From Crotalaria pallida (lineage: Eukaryota; Streptophyta; Magnoliopsida; Fabales; Fabaceae): DNA of 64,000 nt. Every line of letters starts with the position of its first letter. Within the stretch, counting starts at the first letter, position 1. The translations under genes were made by a program, and so were the position numbers. The notes beneath the pieces are model-generated. The model was not told the origin of the DNA. It was given only the letters and a program-made list of their open reading frames with translations, and made no database searches. Below, one piece after another: positions 45,776-57,945 of this stretch. Location of the stretch: NCBI GenBank assembly GCA_037953625.1, contig CM075654.1, positions 48,305,001-48,369,000 of the forward strand, in the 5' to 3' direction.

Positions 45776-46127
45776 ATCAAAGCACTGAGGAATGAATTGA
45801 AAAAGAATATGAGGGGAGGAGATAAGACCAAGCCAAGTGGCAATAATGAGAGAAAGAAAGTTATACAAAATTTAAAAAAAATAAAAAACGTGTCTGATTT
45901 TCTTGTCCATACGCATGATGGATGTGACATATAAAGATAAAAGTTGGAAATGTGCTAGATTCCAATTCTTAAAAGACAAAATAAAAACGTGACTTTTGTG
46001 GGTTATAGAGTAGATAAATATGATTTGAGACCTCAAAACTTCAAGCAGATAAATACTCCACTTGAAAGAGAATGGAAAGAAGCAGATCTTTTTCATTAGT
46101 TAGTTTTTAAAGAACAGGTACATAAAT
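45776..46127. other. Upstream region of dioxygenase copy 2
   Basis: Presumed promoter. Unlike that of copy 1 except for short words (aataaaaacgtgact, gcagataaatac). Confidence 0.45.
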
Positions 46128-46500
46128 TAGAGTTGGCAAATTTGTGCTACTCAGCCGTGCTTAGGCAGGTCCGGTTTGGGTTCTGGCCATGATCGTGTTG
46201 TACCAAAAAGATCCAAGAATAATTCGGGCTCAAAATTTGTTGTCTAGGTCCTATGTCTTTACATGCTTATTTGGACCAGTTTGGTCGTGTCAAACTTTTT
46301 TCCCAACTTTACTTAATTAGAGATGACAATTTGTACTACCTGATCGTGCTTAGGTCAGACCAGTTTGATTTTAAGCCATGGTCGTGCCATCCAAAAAGGC
46401 ACAAGTATAATTTGAGTTCCAAATTTATTGTCTAAATCTATTTTTCCGTGCTTATTTGGGGCAGTTCAACCCGTATCAGATTGAACGCACTGCAATGATT
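46128..46500. repeat. Diverged ~190-base tandem duplication
   Basis: Unit 1 (about 46128-46317) and unit 2 (46318-46500) share in order gag[t/a]tgac/ggcaaatttgt, cgtgcttaggca/tcag, ggccatgatcgtg / agccatggtcgtg, and ccaaatttattgtct-like words. Confidence 0.7.
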
Positions 46501-47689
46501 TTTTTATATACCAGAGTTACTCAACTAGTTTTTATTTAAACTTTTTGGGACATTGATTTGCTTTTAATTGTCGTAACATCTTGCTAGTATTACTTCAATA
46601 ATGGCATTGCTACTATTTGTTATAGATTATTTAACATACAAGCATCTCAAAATAGGTTAATGATGAACACCATCATTTTATGCTAATGAACACTATCTAC
46701 TTATAATTCAACATTATTACTTTTTTAAATAATTTGAAAGACAAAAAAGTCTTTATAAATTTCTATTCTATAAATTTGATTATTGTTTAATTACTATTTT
46801 TTTTCTTTTTCTTTTTTGGTTTTTCTAATTTTCATTTGGCCAACCTGCAAGCTTACTTGTGAGCCAACTCGCATCTGCTATTTGCAAGTCAACGCAGCTC
46901 GCGCTATGCAAGTTGCAGTGATAACAATAGCTAACAATAACATCTACTAGATATATATTATTGAAGCATCCACATCTGTGGTGCTTAGCATGTTCTTATT
47001 TTGGTATGAACGTGAACGGATGTGATGAAGCACTCATAAATGAACTCCATTTTGGTGAGGCTTTCACAAGCACACCATCATGAGACAAAATGTGAGTAGG
47101 TTATGAAGCATCAATTCGCCAATTTGCCTCTCTCATATCTGATACCAATATTTTCTGATAACTATTTATAAAGTATTGAAATCATTTACTATTTTGTAAG
47201 ATACCCATTACGCTAACAGGGTGATTAATCCTTTTGGATACGGGCTGGCCTTTCGGAACGACCCTCCCAATAAGATATCATGCGTTCAGAAGAGCTAAAG
47301 ATCGAATCATTGATTACTTGCTTATGTAACAACAACCTCAGTTTCTCCATTGTCAAGACCCAACGGGTGAAATCAGTTTTTAAGTAAATAAATTATTAAT
47401 ATGATATTTTCTCAATACTCTCTCCCACCCTTAAAATATATTTCAATACCTTTGTAGACATTTGTGTATTGCATAAAGAAGAGAGAATAAGAAATACATA
47501 TGGATAAGAGACACGATATTCCTTTATTATGTGGATAAAAATGTTAATTTGATTTATAAAAACAATCCTAATAATGGTAAATGAGTTAAGGGAATTGATA
47601 CTACTCCTATTTGCATGCAATAGGTAATGACTTCTAATGACAATAAAATTTTCGTATCGTACTCTCCAACCTTTAGTTCTTAGGTGGTC
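46501..47689. other. Non-coding interval
   Basis: AT-rich. Short open frames only; no motif, repeat boundary or RNA gene recognised. Confidence 0.5.
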
Positions 47690-48290
47690 TCCGCAACATT
47701 TTTTATATTATCTCAGACTTCTCCATATCTTAAACAACTCTACCATAAATTTGCTTCAACCTCAAGAATCCGACCATGGTTCTTGGACCCCACACCTTAT
47801 CCCACATTATTTTCTACATATTATTATAATATTACGTAATATAATAAAAATTAATTATTATGCAATTAATACAAATAATTCAACAACGAACATTAATTTA
47901 AAAAATTATATAAAATTACTAAAAATACATAAAAATATATAAATAATAAAACTAAATTAATTCAAATGAAAATACATAAAAATATATATAATAAAATTTC
48001 AAATTTGGTTGTTTGTACGTCTATAACGTTCCCAAACATGTTCTACTAAATAAGTTTGAAGTAGGCATTATAATGATTTTGATTGAAATTTATTTGACCA
48101 ATAAAAAGATTTTAAATTTTGGTTATGAAATATTTATACAATACATACATATTTATAGAAGAATTTCCTAACTATTATAAACGGTTATTTTTTTTTCTTT
48201 TAACGGTTATAAACGGCTATCTTTAAACGGCTATCTTTTAATGGTTACGCTTATTAAGGAGGTTAGTTGATTGTATTTAATTTTCTCAAA
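47690..48290 (-). mobile_element. Deleted PIF/Harbinger element remnant
   Basis: On the minus strand at about 48067-48008 a short coding piece reads LQTYLVEHVWERYRRTNN, the kind of tail found at the C-terminus of plant PIF/Harbinger transposases (compare the HVWNHYEG tail at about 51450). To its right are aacggtta/aacggcta repeats like those before transposase starts in this family. The catalytic part is gone. Ends are not defined. Confidence 0.5.
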
Positions 48291-48429
48291 TTTATAAAAA
48301 GCAGAGATATTTTAGGAAAGTAGTATTGGGAATGAAACAAAAATTAATTAAGATTACAATTTTCTAGAGATGTTTTAGGAAAGTGACATTGGGAATGAAA
48401 CAAAATTTAATAAAGTTAATTAATTTTGC

Positions 48430-49160
48430 TTATATTTTAAACTAGGAGAAATATGTTTTTTTGTTGCTTATATTTCGAGTAGGAGGAGTAACAACTACTC
48501 ATTTGTCAAAAAAAAACTACTGCTCTTTTCCTAAAAACAAAAAAATAACAACTACTACTACTCAATTAACAAAATACAATCAACTCATGTTGATCTCTTC
48601 TTCTCCCTCGCTCACAGTTTCACTCTCCCCCACACAAACACTCTCCCTACTTCTCTCATCACAAACACTTCCTCACGGCTTCTCCCTCATTCACGATTTT
48701 TTCCTTTTTTCGATAATCAAACACATCAAATCTATCAAAAACGGATCTTGGATCATCAAATTGGCTTTCCATGTGGCTGGATTTCACATACCCCTGCATC
48801 AATTAACATTTGGAAGAAGCTTGATATATGATTTGGAATTCTAGAGTTCATCTTCGACCCTTTCCTTCTTCTTTTTTATCTCAATTTTGTAATATGATTT
48901 TATTTAGTAAAAATTCTGGACTGAATATTTGATTTATGTTTGATACTGGGCATTTTTCTTTTCTGGCTTCTGGCTTTTTTTTTTTTTTTTTTTTTTACAT
49001 TGAAACTAGGAAGAGGAAGAAGATAAAAGCAAAATGTTTTATTTATTTTTGTTATTCTCCGTATCGTGGGAGGGCCCACCTTTGCTACTATCCCTTCAGC
49101 AAGGGACCATCCTTGGCAAGAGCTGCCATGTACGCATAAAAACATGAATTTTCTATTATA
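48430..49160 (+). other. Interval with a 127-codon open frame of unknown meaning
   Basis: An open frame at 48461-48844 (MLLIFRVGG...SLIYDLEF) is rich in Thr, Ser and Leu, with no recognisable domain. Much of it is CT-rich sequence that could equally be an untranslated leader or chance. A T-run lies at about 48977-48998. No splice partner or downstream exon is evident. Confidence 0.2.
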
Positions 49161-49825
49161 AAAGATTAAAATATCATATTAAAAAATGAGGGATTAAAGT
49201 TGTATTTCACTCTTATTTATATTGTGAAATGTAAGAGTGGGGATAAGTTATGAGACCTATTTAAAAATGATTGTTAAGTTTAAAGATAAAGTGAAAAGGT
49301 GATTGGTGTGCTTAAGTTTTAGAAAAGAGTGTGAAAAACTAATAATATGTGAAGCACATTTGCAAACAAAATTAGTTTAGGGATGTAAATTCTTCGGATA
49401 TTACCTCTCTCACTTGAGGAAAACCATATATTTTGTAAGACCATATTTCAATTTTTAATAATATTTAATTATTTTTTTCAAAAACATTCCTACGGAGTAT
49501 TAAGTTAATACTTTTTAGAATTCAAATTATAATTATAGAAGTAATTTTTAAAAAGTATATTATATATTTACATTTCTAATATCATTAACAATTTTAATCT
49601 ACTTTCATGATGGAAGTTAATTTTCCCAAGAAAAAGTCATACATACAGGACCAAAGGGAGCCGGGGAGGAGCTAGGATTTTAACATAGAGGGGCAAAAAA
49701 TAATATATAACGAATAAAAAAGAAAATTTTAATTCTCAATTACATATTAAATGAAAAATATTGGATAATAACTACCATAATACAATAAAAATTATTTCAA
49801 CATATTTATAACTATCAAATATATT
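49160..49825. other. Non-coding interval with a degraded MITE
   Basis: The region 49540-49660 resembles 40960-41097. At 49660 begins a ggagccggggaggagctagg word whose partner, inverted, may be ggcggaggcaaggagtg at about 50395, suggesting a ~740-base repeat containing the next MITE. The boundary is tentative. Confidence 0.35.
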
Positions 49826-50103
49826 ACTCCTTCCGTCTCTATATATAGAATCATTTTGAGAAATTTTACATCCATTAAGAAAGTTGATTAATTTGGTTAA
49901 TTGTATTGGAAATGTGAACTTTTGATATGTATTTTCAAAATTACCCCTATTAATATTATTGAGAATCTAAAAAGTGTTAAATAAATAGGGCTGTTTGTGG
50001 AAAAAAGTAATTGATAATCAATAAGAATTGGTATAGGGCCTTATAAATAGGAACAAAATAAAAGTGTCAAAAAGATCTTATATTGAGGGACAGAAATAAT
50101 ACG
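49826..50103. mobile_element. MITE, same family as 7.1 and 11.1 kb
   Basis: Ends actccttccgtctctatat and (inverted) ttatttctgtccctcaatat, imperfect. Inner words ttcaaaattacccctattaa and attgagaatctaaaaagtg match the other two copies. Non-coding. Confidence 0.6.
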
Positions 50104-50131
50104 AAATTAAACATATACTAAAACAAACCAG

Positions 50132-50133
<2 letters not shown>

Positions 50134-50171
<38 letters not shown>
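50134..50171. repeat. (TA)n microsatellite
   Basis: About nineteen TA units. Confidence 0.95.
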
Positions 50172-50176
<5 letters not shown>

Positions 50177-50590
50177 AAAACTTGGTAATCCTAAAGTAAA
50201 AAAAATGCACAAAGACCAAAGGCCATAAAAAGCAAATCATAACTTACATGCTGCACTTTATATAATAAAATATAAATGAGTATAAATTAAAACTCAATTT
50301 TGCAAAGTAGGAAGTATGTATCACAAATGAGTAGTAATTGTATATTAAAAAAAAATTAAGAAGCTTTGGAGTAACCATGACATCTCTGGGTCACTCCTTG
50401 CCTCCGCCCTAAAAGGGAGTATCAAATACTACCTCTATTTCAAAATAATTAATATTTAAGGGTATAGTGCATGAATTAAAAAGTAGATTTAATATGTTTT
50501 TTTTAAACTAATGTTTGTTTTCTCGCTTTAGATTAATTTTATTATTTTTTTACTTATTATCTCTCCTATTTATTTACGAAATTAACGAGT

Positions 50591-50738
50591 ATGCACTGAC
50601 GGTGTAAAATTTTTTACACTATCAGTTCATCATTCACCATTCATTTGAATTACTTTAATCTAAAAGTCAACAATCATAAACGGATGATTGATGAATGATG
50701 CACTGATGATGTAAAAAACCTTTACACTGTTGGTGTAT
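50591..50738. mobile_element. MITE, 'GCACTGACGGTGTAAA' family, copy 2
   Basis: Ends atgcactgacggtgtaaaat and (inverted) atacaccaacagtgtaaagg, with the middle matching the copy at 10811-10956. Non-coding. Confidence 0.8.
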
Positions 50739-50739
50739 T

Positions 50740-51440
50740 CTCCATTTTCTCATTATCAAATAATGATACAATTATAAAAATAATAATTAATATTATATTA
50801 AATTTTTAAAATAACAATTATTTAAAAATAAATTCATTTTTTTAGAGTATCACCTGACAAGTTAGCTACATTCCAAAAATTAGGTTTTGATGAATTAAGA
50901 AGAGGTCATACGTTATGCACGAGTAGAGAGAGAGAGAAAGCAATAAGCTGAACCCAAATGAGTAAAAATGAAAGGCAACTTTCTAGAAGACAGAAGCGGC
51001 TAGTTCCATTCCTATCCATGTGGCTGAAGTCATCAGTTGCATCACGAGAATCAATGAGCATTCTTGATACACAACAGCATTTCCACCAATGAACCTACTT
51101 TCCGTTCATAAATGGATCCCACATATTATTTTATTATTCTTCACATCTTTTCATACTTTAAGAACTTATATGAACTTCAACCACATTTTCACTTCATCCA
51201 TGAACCTACTTTTCGTTCATAAATGGGTCTCACTACATACCCCACAATTCTATTATTTTATTATAAATATAACCACCACCAAATAACCAAATTTTTTTAC
51301 CGAAAAAAAAACTAACTACATTTTGAATAATTTTTTTATTTTTCAACTGCTATTTTTTTTTAAAAATGCATTAAAAATTACACATAATTACCTTAGAAAC
51401 ATGATAGAGATTATAAAAAGTAATAAAAATACATATGTCA
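50740..51440. other. Non-coding interval, probably part of the Harbinger element
   Basis: Contains a direct repeat, gaacctactttccgttcata at about 51089 and again at about 51202, each followed by aatgg[a/g]t. It lies between the MITE and the transposase 3' end, so it is probably the 3' untranslated side of the Harbinger element. Confidence 0.4.
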
Positions 51441-52028
51441 TACTCTAATCATCCACACCTTCATAATGATTCCATACATGCTAAATCAAATCGGCTTGGA
51501 GTTGGTTATGGACATCCCTATCATGAAGAGAAGCTCTAATACGTAAATACTCCTGGAAATCTGGATCACGATCGTTATGTGTTTCTGAACTACCCACAAG
51601 ATCAACGTAATTATCAAAATCCCTAGCATATGTGTCTTGTTCGTCTTCAACAATCATATTATGTAATATGATGCACGCATATGTTATACGTCTCAATTGA
51701 TCCAAATGTCATTGTCGTGCCGGGCACCGTATTATTGCAAACCGTTGTTGTAATACTCCAAATGCTCGTTCGATATCCTTTCTAAAGCTTTCTTGTTTTT
51801 TTTTAAATAATTCTCTCTTAGCTCCTTGAGGTAACGAGATGCTTTTGACAAATGCTGCCCAAGGAGGATAAATTCCATCCGCGAGATAATACCCTAAATT
51901 GTACGAAGTCCCATTGATTGAGAAATTTACCTTTGGTGATTGTCCATTAAGAACATCGCTGAAAACATTGGATCGATTCAACACATTTATATCATTGTTA
52001 GATCCCGCAACCCCAAAAAAGGCGTGTC

Positions 52029-53713
52029 TGTTAGATCACACGAGGAGATTGTTAGATCCGATGTGAAGGTTTTGATAATGACAAAGGATGACAAAAGGTT
52101 TTGCATAAGCTACAAATGTTTTGATCAAGCTCAAGTATGAAGAAGTTCATCAATCAACAACAAACAACAAATGATGAAGAGAGAGCAAGCTCATGAAGAC
52201 TTAATTTGTGTTTAATTGTAATATCTTTAGTTTGAGTCTTTTATTTTAATGAGTTTGGGTAGAGTCTTTAGAGGGTAGTGAATCTCTATCAAGGTTATGA
52301 TTATATCCTAATTTGAGTTTTCACTTAACCTAAAATCGATAGGTGGCTTAAAGGTTTGAAAGAAAAGGTTTAGTTTTGAGAAAACAAGTTTTCTAGTGAT
52401 TTGAACAGTGGTTAATCGATTAAGACATAGGCTAATCGATTAATACACAAATTCAATAGTGCTTAATCGATTAAGCTTCATGTTAATCGATTAAGACCTG
52501 TTAAACTGGTTTTTAAAATACGTTTTTAACTTCTCAAAATCAGTTTTTAGTGCTACTAACTTTTGGGTATTCTATATAAACCTTTTCCTAACCTTTGTGA
52601 ATCATTATTACAATCAAGTATCATTTTTACATCAATTTTACAAAGATCAAAGCCACGCTATTCTCTCTCACTTTCTCATAGATCAAAGCTTTCATTTTTA
52701 CATTCTTTGATCAAGAATATTTGAATCTCTTATGTTGATATTTTCATAGCTATTGAAAGAGATTTATAGGATTGTTATTGTTTTCAATTTGGTTGTAATC
52801 ATTGCAAAGGAGGCAAACTTTCTACAACACAAGGAAGTCTTGGTGGTTGTTCATCAAGCAAAGTTATCTTGGAAGTCTTGTTGTGTTAACAAGCAATTGG
52901 AAGTCTTGGTGTGAGGCATCATCAAGCAAGTGGAAGTCTTTGAAGCATCTCAAAGCAATTTGAAGACTTGTTGAGGGGAATCGGCAAGCAAGGGAAGAGG
53001 TTAGATTAGATTCAATAGGGTTGCAAGACAAGAGTGTGGTATCTCTTGGAGGCTATCAAGAAGGGAGTCTTGAGAGTCATTTGCTTGTAATTTGAGAACT
53101 CTAATTCCTCATAGTGAAGAATCTCTCTTGCTTTAAGAGGGGACTGGATGTAGCTTTCAAGTGGATGAAAGTGAACCAGGATAAATCTCTGTGCAGTATC
53201 TCTATTCTCTTAACTCTTTACATTCAAGTCATTTCATATGTTCTTGGTTGAAAACCTAGAAAATATTGATTTTCATAATTGATTGAATTGAATCTTAATT
53301 GTGCAAATTGATTTGGAGAAAATCATTTTCATAACCTAGCTAATCAATAAGAATATTGGTGTTAATCAATTCTGCTTAATCTCTGATCTTACGTGTTAAT
53401 TGATTGATTTTCGTATTCGATTGAAAAGTGATTTTTCAGTTTTAACAGTGATTAATCGATTAACTGGAAGTGTTAATCGATTAACCAAAAACAAGCTTTC
53501 GTAAATAATCGATTAACTTGTTTGATTAATGGATTAATAAGCTTTGCTAATCGATTAATAGCTGAAAATCTTGTAAAAATCATTTGTTTTAATCGTTTTG
53601 ATTTGTTTCTTTCGAAAATCTTTCAAGGTTTCTTTAACACCTATTCAACCCCCCCTTCTAGGTGTTCTCCTAGTGTTTCCTAGTTATTTCACCCACTGAT
53701 TGTAGTTCTTACA
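52029..53713 (+). repeat. 5' LTR of Sirevirus-like element
   Basis: Contains clusters of the palindrome TTAATCGATTAA: four at 52411-52495 and four intact plus one mutated at 53451-53560. A TATA box lies at 52573-52580. Confidence 0.93.
52573..52580 (+). promoter_or_regulatory. TATA box in 5' LTR
   Basis: TATATAAA, placed after the first palindrome cluster. Transcription would start about 30 bases downstream. The same box occurs in the 3' LTR at 56805-56812. Confidence 0.65.
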
Positions 53714-53731
53714 ATTGGTATCAGAGCTCGG
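53714..53731 (+). other. Primer-binding site of Sirevirus-like element
   Basis: ATTGGTATCAGAGCTCGG directly after the LTR; TGGTATCAGAGC is the exact complement of initiator methionine tRNA. Confidence 0.92.
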
Positions 53732-53783
53732 TCGAAAGACGCGAGCATAGAGCTTTTTCGTTAAGATCCTTGAGGAAAATACA

Positions 53784-55574
53784 ATGGGTTCTACGAATCC
53801 CTTTGGTGGTGAAGGTGCTTCAATTAGCCGCCCTCCTATGTTTGGTGGAGAGGGTTAAGCTTATTGGAAAGTTAGAATGAGAATTTTTATAGAAGCTATA
53901 TACATGAACATTTGGGAAGCCATTGAGAATGGTCCTCATATTCCCTCAAAAGAAGGAGAAGGTGTATCTCAACTTACCCCCAAAGATAAGTGGACCGATG
54001 ATGATAAAAGGAAAATTCAATATGATTTAAAAGCTAAGAATATCATCACCTCCGCTCTATCTTATGATGAGTTCGTTAGAGTCTCCCAATGTCTTAATGC
54101 CAAACAAATGTGGGACACCTTGCAAGTCACACATGAAGGCACTAGTGAAGTTAGGCGTGCTACATTAAATTCTTTGATGCATGAATATGAATTGTTTCGT
54201 ATGTTTCCTAATGAATCTATATGTATTATGCAAAAACGTTTTACACATATTATTAATCATCTCATTGCTCTTGGAAAAACTTTCATGAATTGTGAACTTG
54301 TTAACAAAGTTTTAAGATGTCTAAGTAGGGAATGGCAACCTAAGGTCACCGCAATTGTTGAATCAAAGGACTTGGACACCATGGACTTAGCTACACTTTT
54401 CGGAAAGCTTCAAGAACATGAAATGGAGCTTGGACGTTTGCATATGCATGAAGAGTCGGATAAGTACAAGGAAAGAAAAGGAATTGCTCTTAAAGCCAAA
54501 AGTTCATACAAAAAGGAAGAGAGTTTCGATAATGATGATAGTGAAGATTCCGATTCGGACATTGATGAAGAAGAGATGAAACTTCTACTAAGAAATTTTA
54601 GTAAGCTTCTAAGGAGAAAAGGAAGGTTGAACAAAGACAAAAGTAAAGAGAAGAATTCCCCACACTACAAGACCAAGACAACAAAAGAAGGAGTAGTTTG
54701 CCATGAATGTGGAAAGACCGGTCATCTCAAGTATTCGTGCTCTAAGTATCTCAAGAAGAAGGAAAAAGAGAAGAAAAATGCAAAACACAAAAGGGCATAC
54801 ATAGTTTGAAATAGTGATGATGAAGAAGACAAGAAAAGCACCTAAAATAGTTCTTCGGATGATGAAGAAGCCGCTTGTCTCAACTTGATAGCTCTAGTAG
54901 ATGAAGAGGAAAGTTCAAATGATAAATCAAGTGAACAAAGCGACGAAAGCGATGTAAGTGATACAAAATCCGAAATTTCTTCCAAATATGAAATTTTATA
55001 TAATGCTTATGAAGAAATGCATGAACATCTTAAGAAACTAGCTTTGAAAAACATTGAAAGAAAGAAGCTCATTTTGAAACATCAACAAGAGATTTTAGAA
55101 CTTCAAAAACAAATTGATGAGCTTAATCTTCAAAATGAAACTCTTGATCTCATATATGCTAGTTCATCTTGTGATTGTGCTAGTAGATTGAATATTGTGG
55201 TTGATTGTGAGAATTGCAAGTTGCTTAAAGATGAAAATGCTATTTTGAAAAATAAGCTTGCAAGTTTCACAAGTGGTGATATTAAATTGCGCACTTTGTT
55301 AAATTTTCAAAGAGAAAATTCAAACAAGTTTGGTTTGGGTTATACTAATGCTAAGAGTAAGTCTCATAGAAATGTTGTTGATTTTTCTAAAGTTGATTTT
55401 TCAAATGCACCAACATGTTTCTATTGTGGCACTCATGGACATACTTCAAATGTGTGTTATATTAAAGTGCATGGTATATCTAAAGGAAATTTTGTTTGGG
55501 TTAAGAAGGGTGAGAGTCCCTTAACTAACAAAAATGGATCCAAAACTATTTGGATACCAAAAAGCAAAGCATGA
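53784..55574 (+). pseudogene. Sirevirus-like gag, with three in-frame stops
   Basis: The frame opens at MGSTNPFGGEGAS (53784) and runs to a stop after WIPKSKA (55574). Order: N-terminal WxxRM-type gag start, a UBN2/retrotransposon gag core (KIQYDLKAKNIITSAL, then MWDTLQVTHEGT), an acidic stretch, CCHC knuckle 1 (CHECGKTGHLKYSC, about 54700-54745), a second acidic stretch, a coiled coil (about 55000-55150), and CCHC knuckle 2 (CFYCGTHGHTSNVC, about 55415-55460). In-frame stops fall at about 53856 (TAA), 54807 (TGA) and 54843 (TAA), giving open pieces 53877-54809 and 54885-55574. Gag packages the element RNA into particles. Because of these stops this copy could not make full-length Gag. The sequence after 55574, where protease should begin, is AT-rich and non-coding. 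Confidence 0.85.
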
Positions 55575-56240
55575 TTGTTTTGTAGGTATGATTGAAGAGC
55601 AAAGGACTTACAAGTGTTATTCATTATTTGCATCTTCAAATCTCAAGAGGAAGTCCTACAAATTGGTAAAATTGATATTGTTGATCATTTACAATTGGTA
55701 TTATTTCTACAAAGTTCAATTAGTATCATTGTGTGATCATTATATGATTATCATGCTATTGTTGATTTAATGATATTTCTTTACACTTGATATCTTACTT
55801 TGTTAAGTGATATGATGACTTTTTAGTTACAATTGGTATCATATTTCATTGTCATATCTCTTTCCAATTGGTATCACATTTCAAAGTAAATTAAAGAACT
55901 ATACTTTGAAGAAATGTTTCTTTAGTTTTACATTTGGTATCATTGATTAATTGGTATCATTGTTGTGAAGAAATGAATGTTATAATTTCTCTTATTTTGG
56001 CTTAGCATTTTATATTTCAATTGGTATATATTACTTTTTGATAATGCCAAAAGGAGGAGAAAGGGTTGTTTTGTTGTTTTATATAGGTTGAGCAAAGTTG
56101 TTGAAGATAGGGGGAGAATCAAGCTTAACTCAATTGGATTTCAAATGTCAAAAACATTTATTGAGGGGGAGCAAGAGTCTTATCAAGTATCAAAAGCATC
56201 AAGTATCAACAACTTCAAACAATTTCAAAACATGTTTGTC
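55575..56240 (+). other. Sirevirus-like 3' interior, pol missing
   Basis: Non-coding. The words attggtatca occur about five times (55693-55970), echoing the PBS core. GGGGGAG-type purine tracts occur near 56108 and 56165. Confidence 0.6.
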
Positions 56241-56244
56241 ATTT

Positions 56245-56260
56245 TCAAAAAGGGGGAGAT
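56245..56260 (+). other. Polypurine tract of Sirevirus-like element
   Basis: TCAAAAAGGGGGAGAT directly before the 3' LTR. Confidence 0.85.
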
Positions 56261-57945
56261 TGTTAGATCACACGAGGAGATTGTTAGATACGATGTGAAG
56301 GTTTTGATAATGACAAAGGATGACAAAAGGTTTTGCATAAGCTACAAATGTTTTGATCAAGCTCAAGTATGAAGAAGTTCATCAATCAACAACAAACAAC
56401 AAATGATGAAGAGAGAGCAAGCTCATGAAAACTTAATTTGTGTTTAATTGTAATATCTTTAGTTTAAGTCTTTTATTTTAATGAGTTTGGGTAGAGTCTT
56501 TAGAGGGTAGTGAATCTCTATCAAGGTTATGATTATATCATAATTTGAGTTTTCACTTAACCTAAAATCAATAGGTGGCTTAAAGGTTTGAAAGAAAAGG
56601 TTTAGTTTTGAGAAAACAAGTTTTCTAGTGATTTGAATAGTGGTTAATCGATTAAGACATAGGCTAATCGATTAATACACAAATTCAATAGTGCTTAATC
56701 GATTAAGCTTCATGTTAATCGATTAAGACCTGTTAAACTGGTTTTTAAAATACGTTTTTAACTTCTCAAAATCAGTTTTTAGTGCTAGTAACTTTTGGGT
56801 ATTCTATATAAACCTTTTCCTAACCTTTGTGAATCATTATTACAATCAAGTATCATTTTTACATCAATTTTACAAAGATCAAAGCCACGCTATTCTCTCT
56901 CACTTTCTCATAGATCAAAGCTTTCATTTTTACATTCTTTGATCAAGAATCTTTGAATCTCTTATGTTGATATTTTCATAGCTATTGAAAGAGATTCGTA
57001 GGATTGTTATTGTTTTCAATTTGGTTGTAATCATTGCAAAGGAGGCAAAATTTCTACAACACAAGGAAGTCTTGGTAGTTGTTCATCAAGCAAAGTTATC
57101 TTGGAAGTCTTGTTGTGTTAACAAGCAATTGGAAGTCTTGGTGTGAGGCATCATCAAGCAAGTGGAAGTCTTTGAAGCATCTCAAAGCAATTGGAAGACT
57201 TGTTGAGGGGAATCGGCAAGCAAGGGAAGAGGTTAGATTAGATTCAATAGGGTTGCAAGACAAGAGTGTGGTATCTCTTGGAGGCTATCAAGAAGGGAGT
57301 CTTGAGAGGCATTTGCTTGTAATTTGAGAACTCTAATTCCTCATAGTGAAGAATCTCTCTTGGTTTAAGAGGGGACTGGATGTAGCTTTCAAGTGGATGA
57401 ATGTGAACCAGGATAAATCTCTGTGCAGTATCTCTATTCTCTTAACTCTTTACATTCAAGTCATTTCATATGTTCTTGGTTGAAAACCTAGAAAAGATTG
57501 ATTTTCATAATTGATTGAATTGAATCTTAATTGTGCAAATTGATTTGGGGAAAATCATTTTCATAACCTAGGTAATCAATAAGAATATTGGTGTTAATCA
57601 ATTCCGCTTAATCTCTGATCTTACGTGTTAATTGATTGATTTTCGTATTCGATTGAAAAGTGATTTTTCAGTTTTAAAAGTGATTAATCGATTAACTGGA
57701 AGTGTTAATCGATTAACCAAAAACAAGCTTTCGTAAATAATCGATTAACTTGTTTGATTAATCGATTAATAAGCTTTGCTAATCGATTAATAGCTGAAAA
57801 TCTTGTAAAAATCATTTGTTTTAATCGTTTTGATTTATTTCTTTCGAAAATCTTTCAAGGTTTCTTTAACACCTATTCAACCCCCCCTTCTAGGTGTTCT
57901 CCTAGTGTTTCCTAGTTATTTCACCCACTGATTGTAGTTCTTACA
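56261..57945 (+). repeat. 3' LTR of Sirevirus-like element
   Basis: Same length as the 5' LTR (1685 bases), with nine intact TTAATCGATTAA-type palindromes. TATA box at 56805-56812. Confidence 0.93.

Larger units (their letters stand above)
52029..57945 (+). mobile_element. Sirevirus-like Ty1-copia element, pol deleted
   Basis: 5917 bases with two 1685-base LTRs (52029-53713 and 56261-57945), each TGTTAGATCAC...GTTCTTACA. It has a perfect 5-base target duplication GTGTC at 52024-52028 and 57946-57950. The PBS follows the 5' LTR and a PPT precedes the 3' LTR. The 2.5-kb interior encodes a long gag (with coiled-coil tail and two zinc knuckles) but no protease, integrase or RT. Repeated (A)GGGGGAG words before the 3' LTR (56110, 56165, 56252) and the gag type fit Sireviruses. 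By eye the LTRs differ at roughly two dozen positions, so the insertion is fairly recent. Confidence 0.93.

Noticed and set aside
45722..45868. N-terminal extension of dioxygenase copy 2 (start at 45868)
   Set aside because: It would run through the TATA-like box, has no match in copy 1, and copy 1's start aligns with the ATG at 45721.
48461..48844. A real 127-residue protein gene
   Set aside because: Kept only as an uncertain interval. It is CT-rich low-complexity coding with no domain, no paralog in the window and no splice structure.
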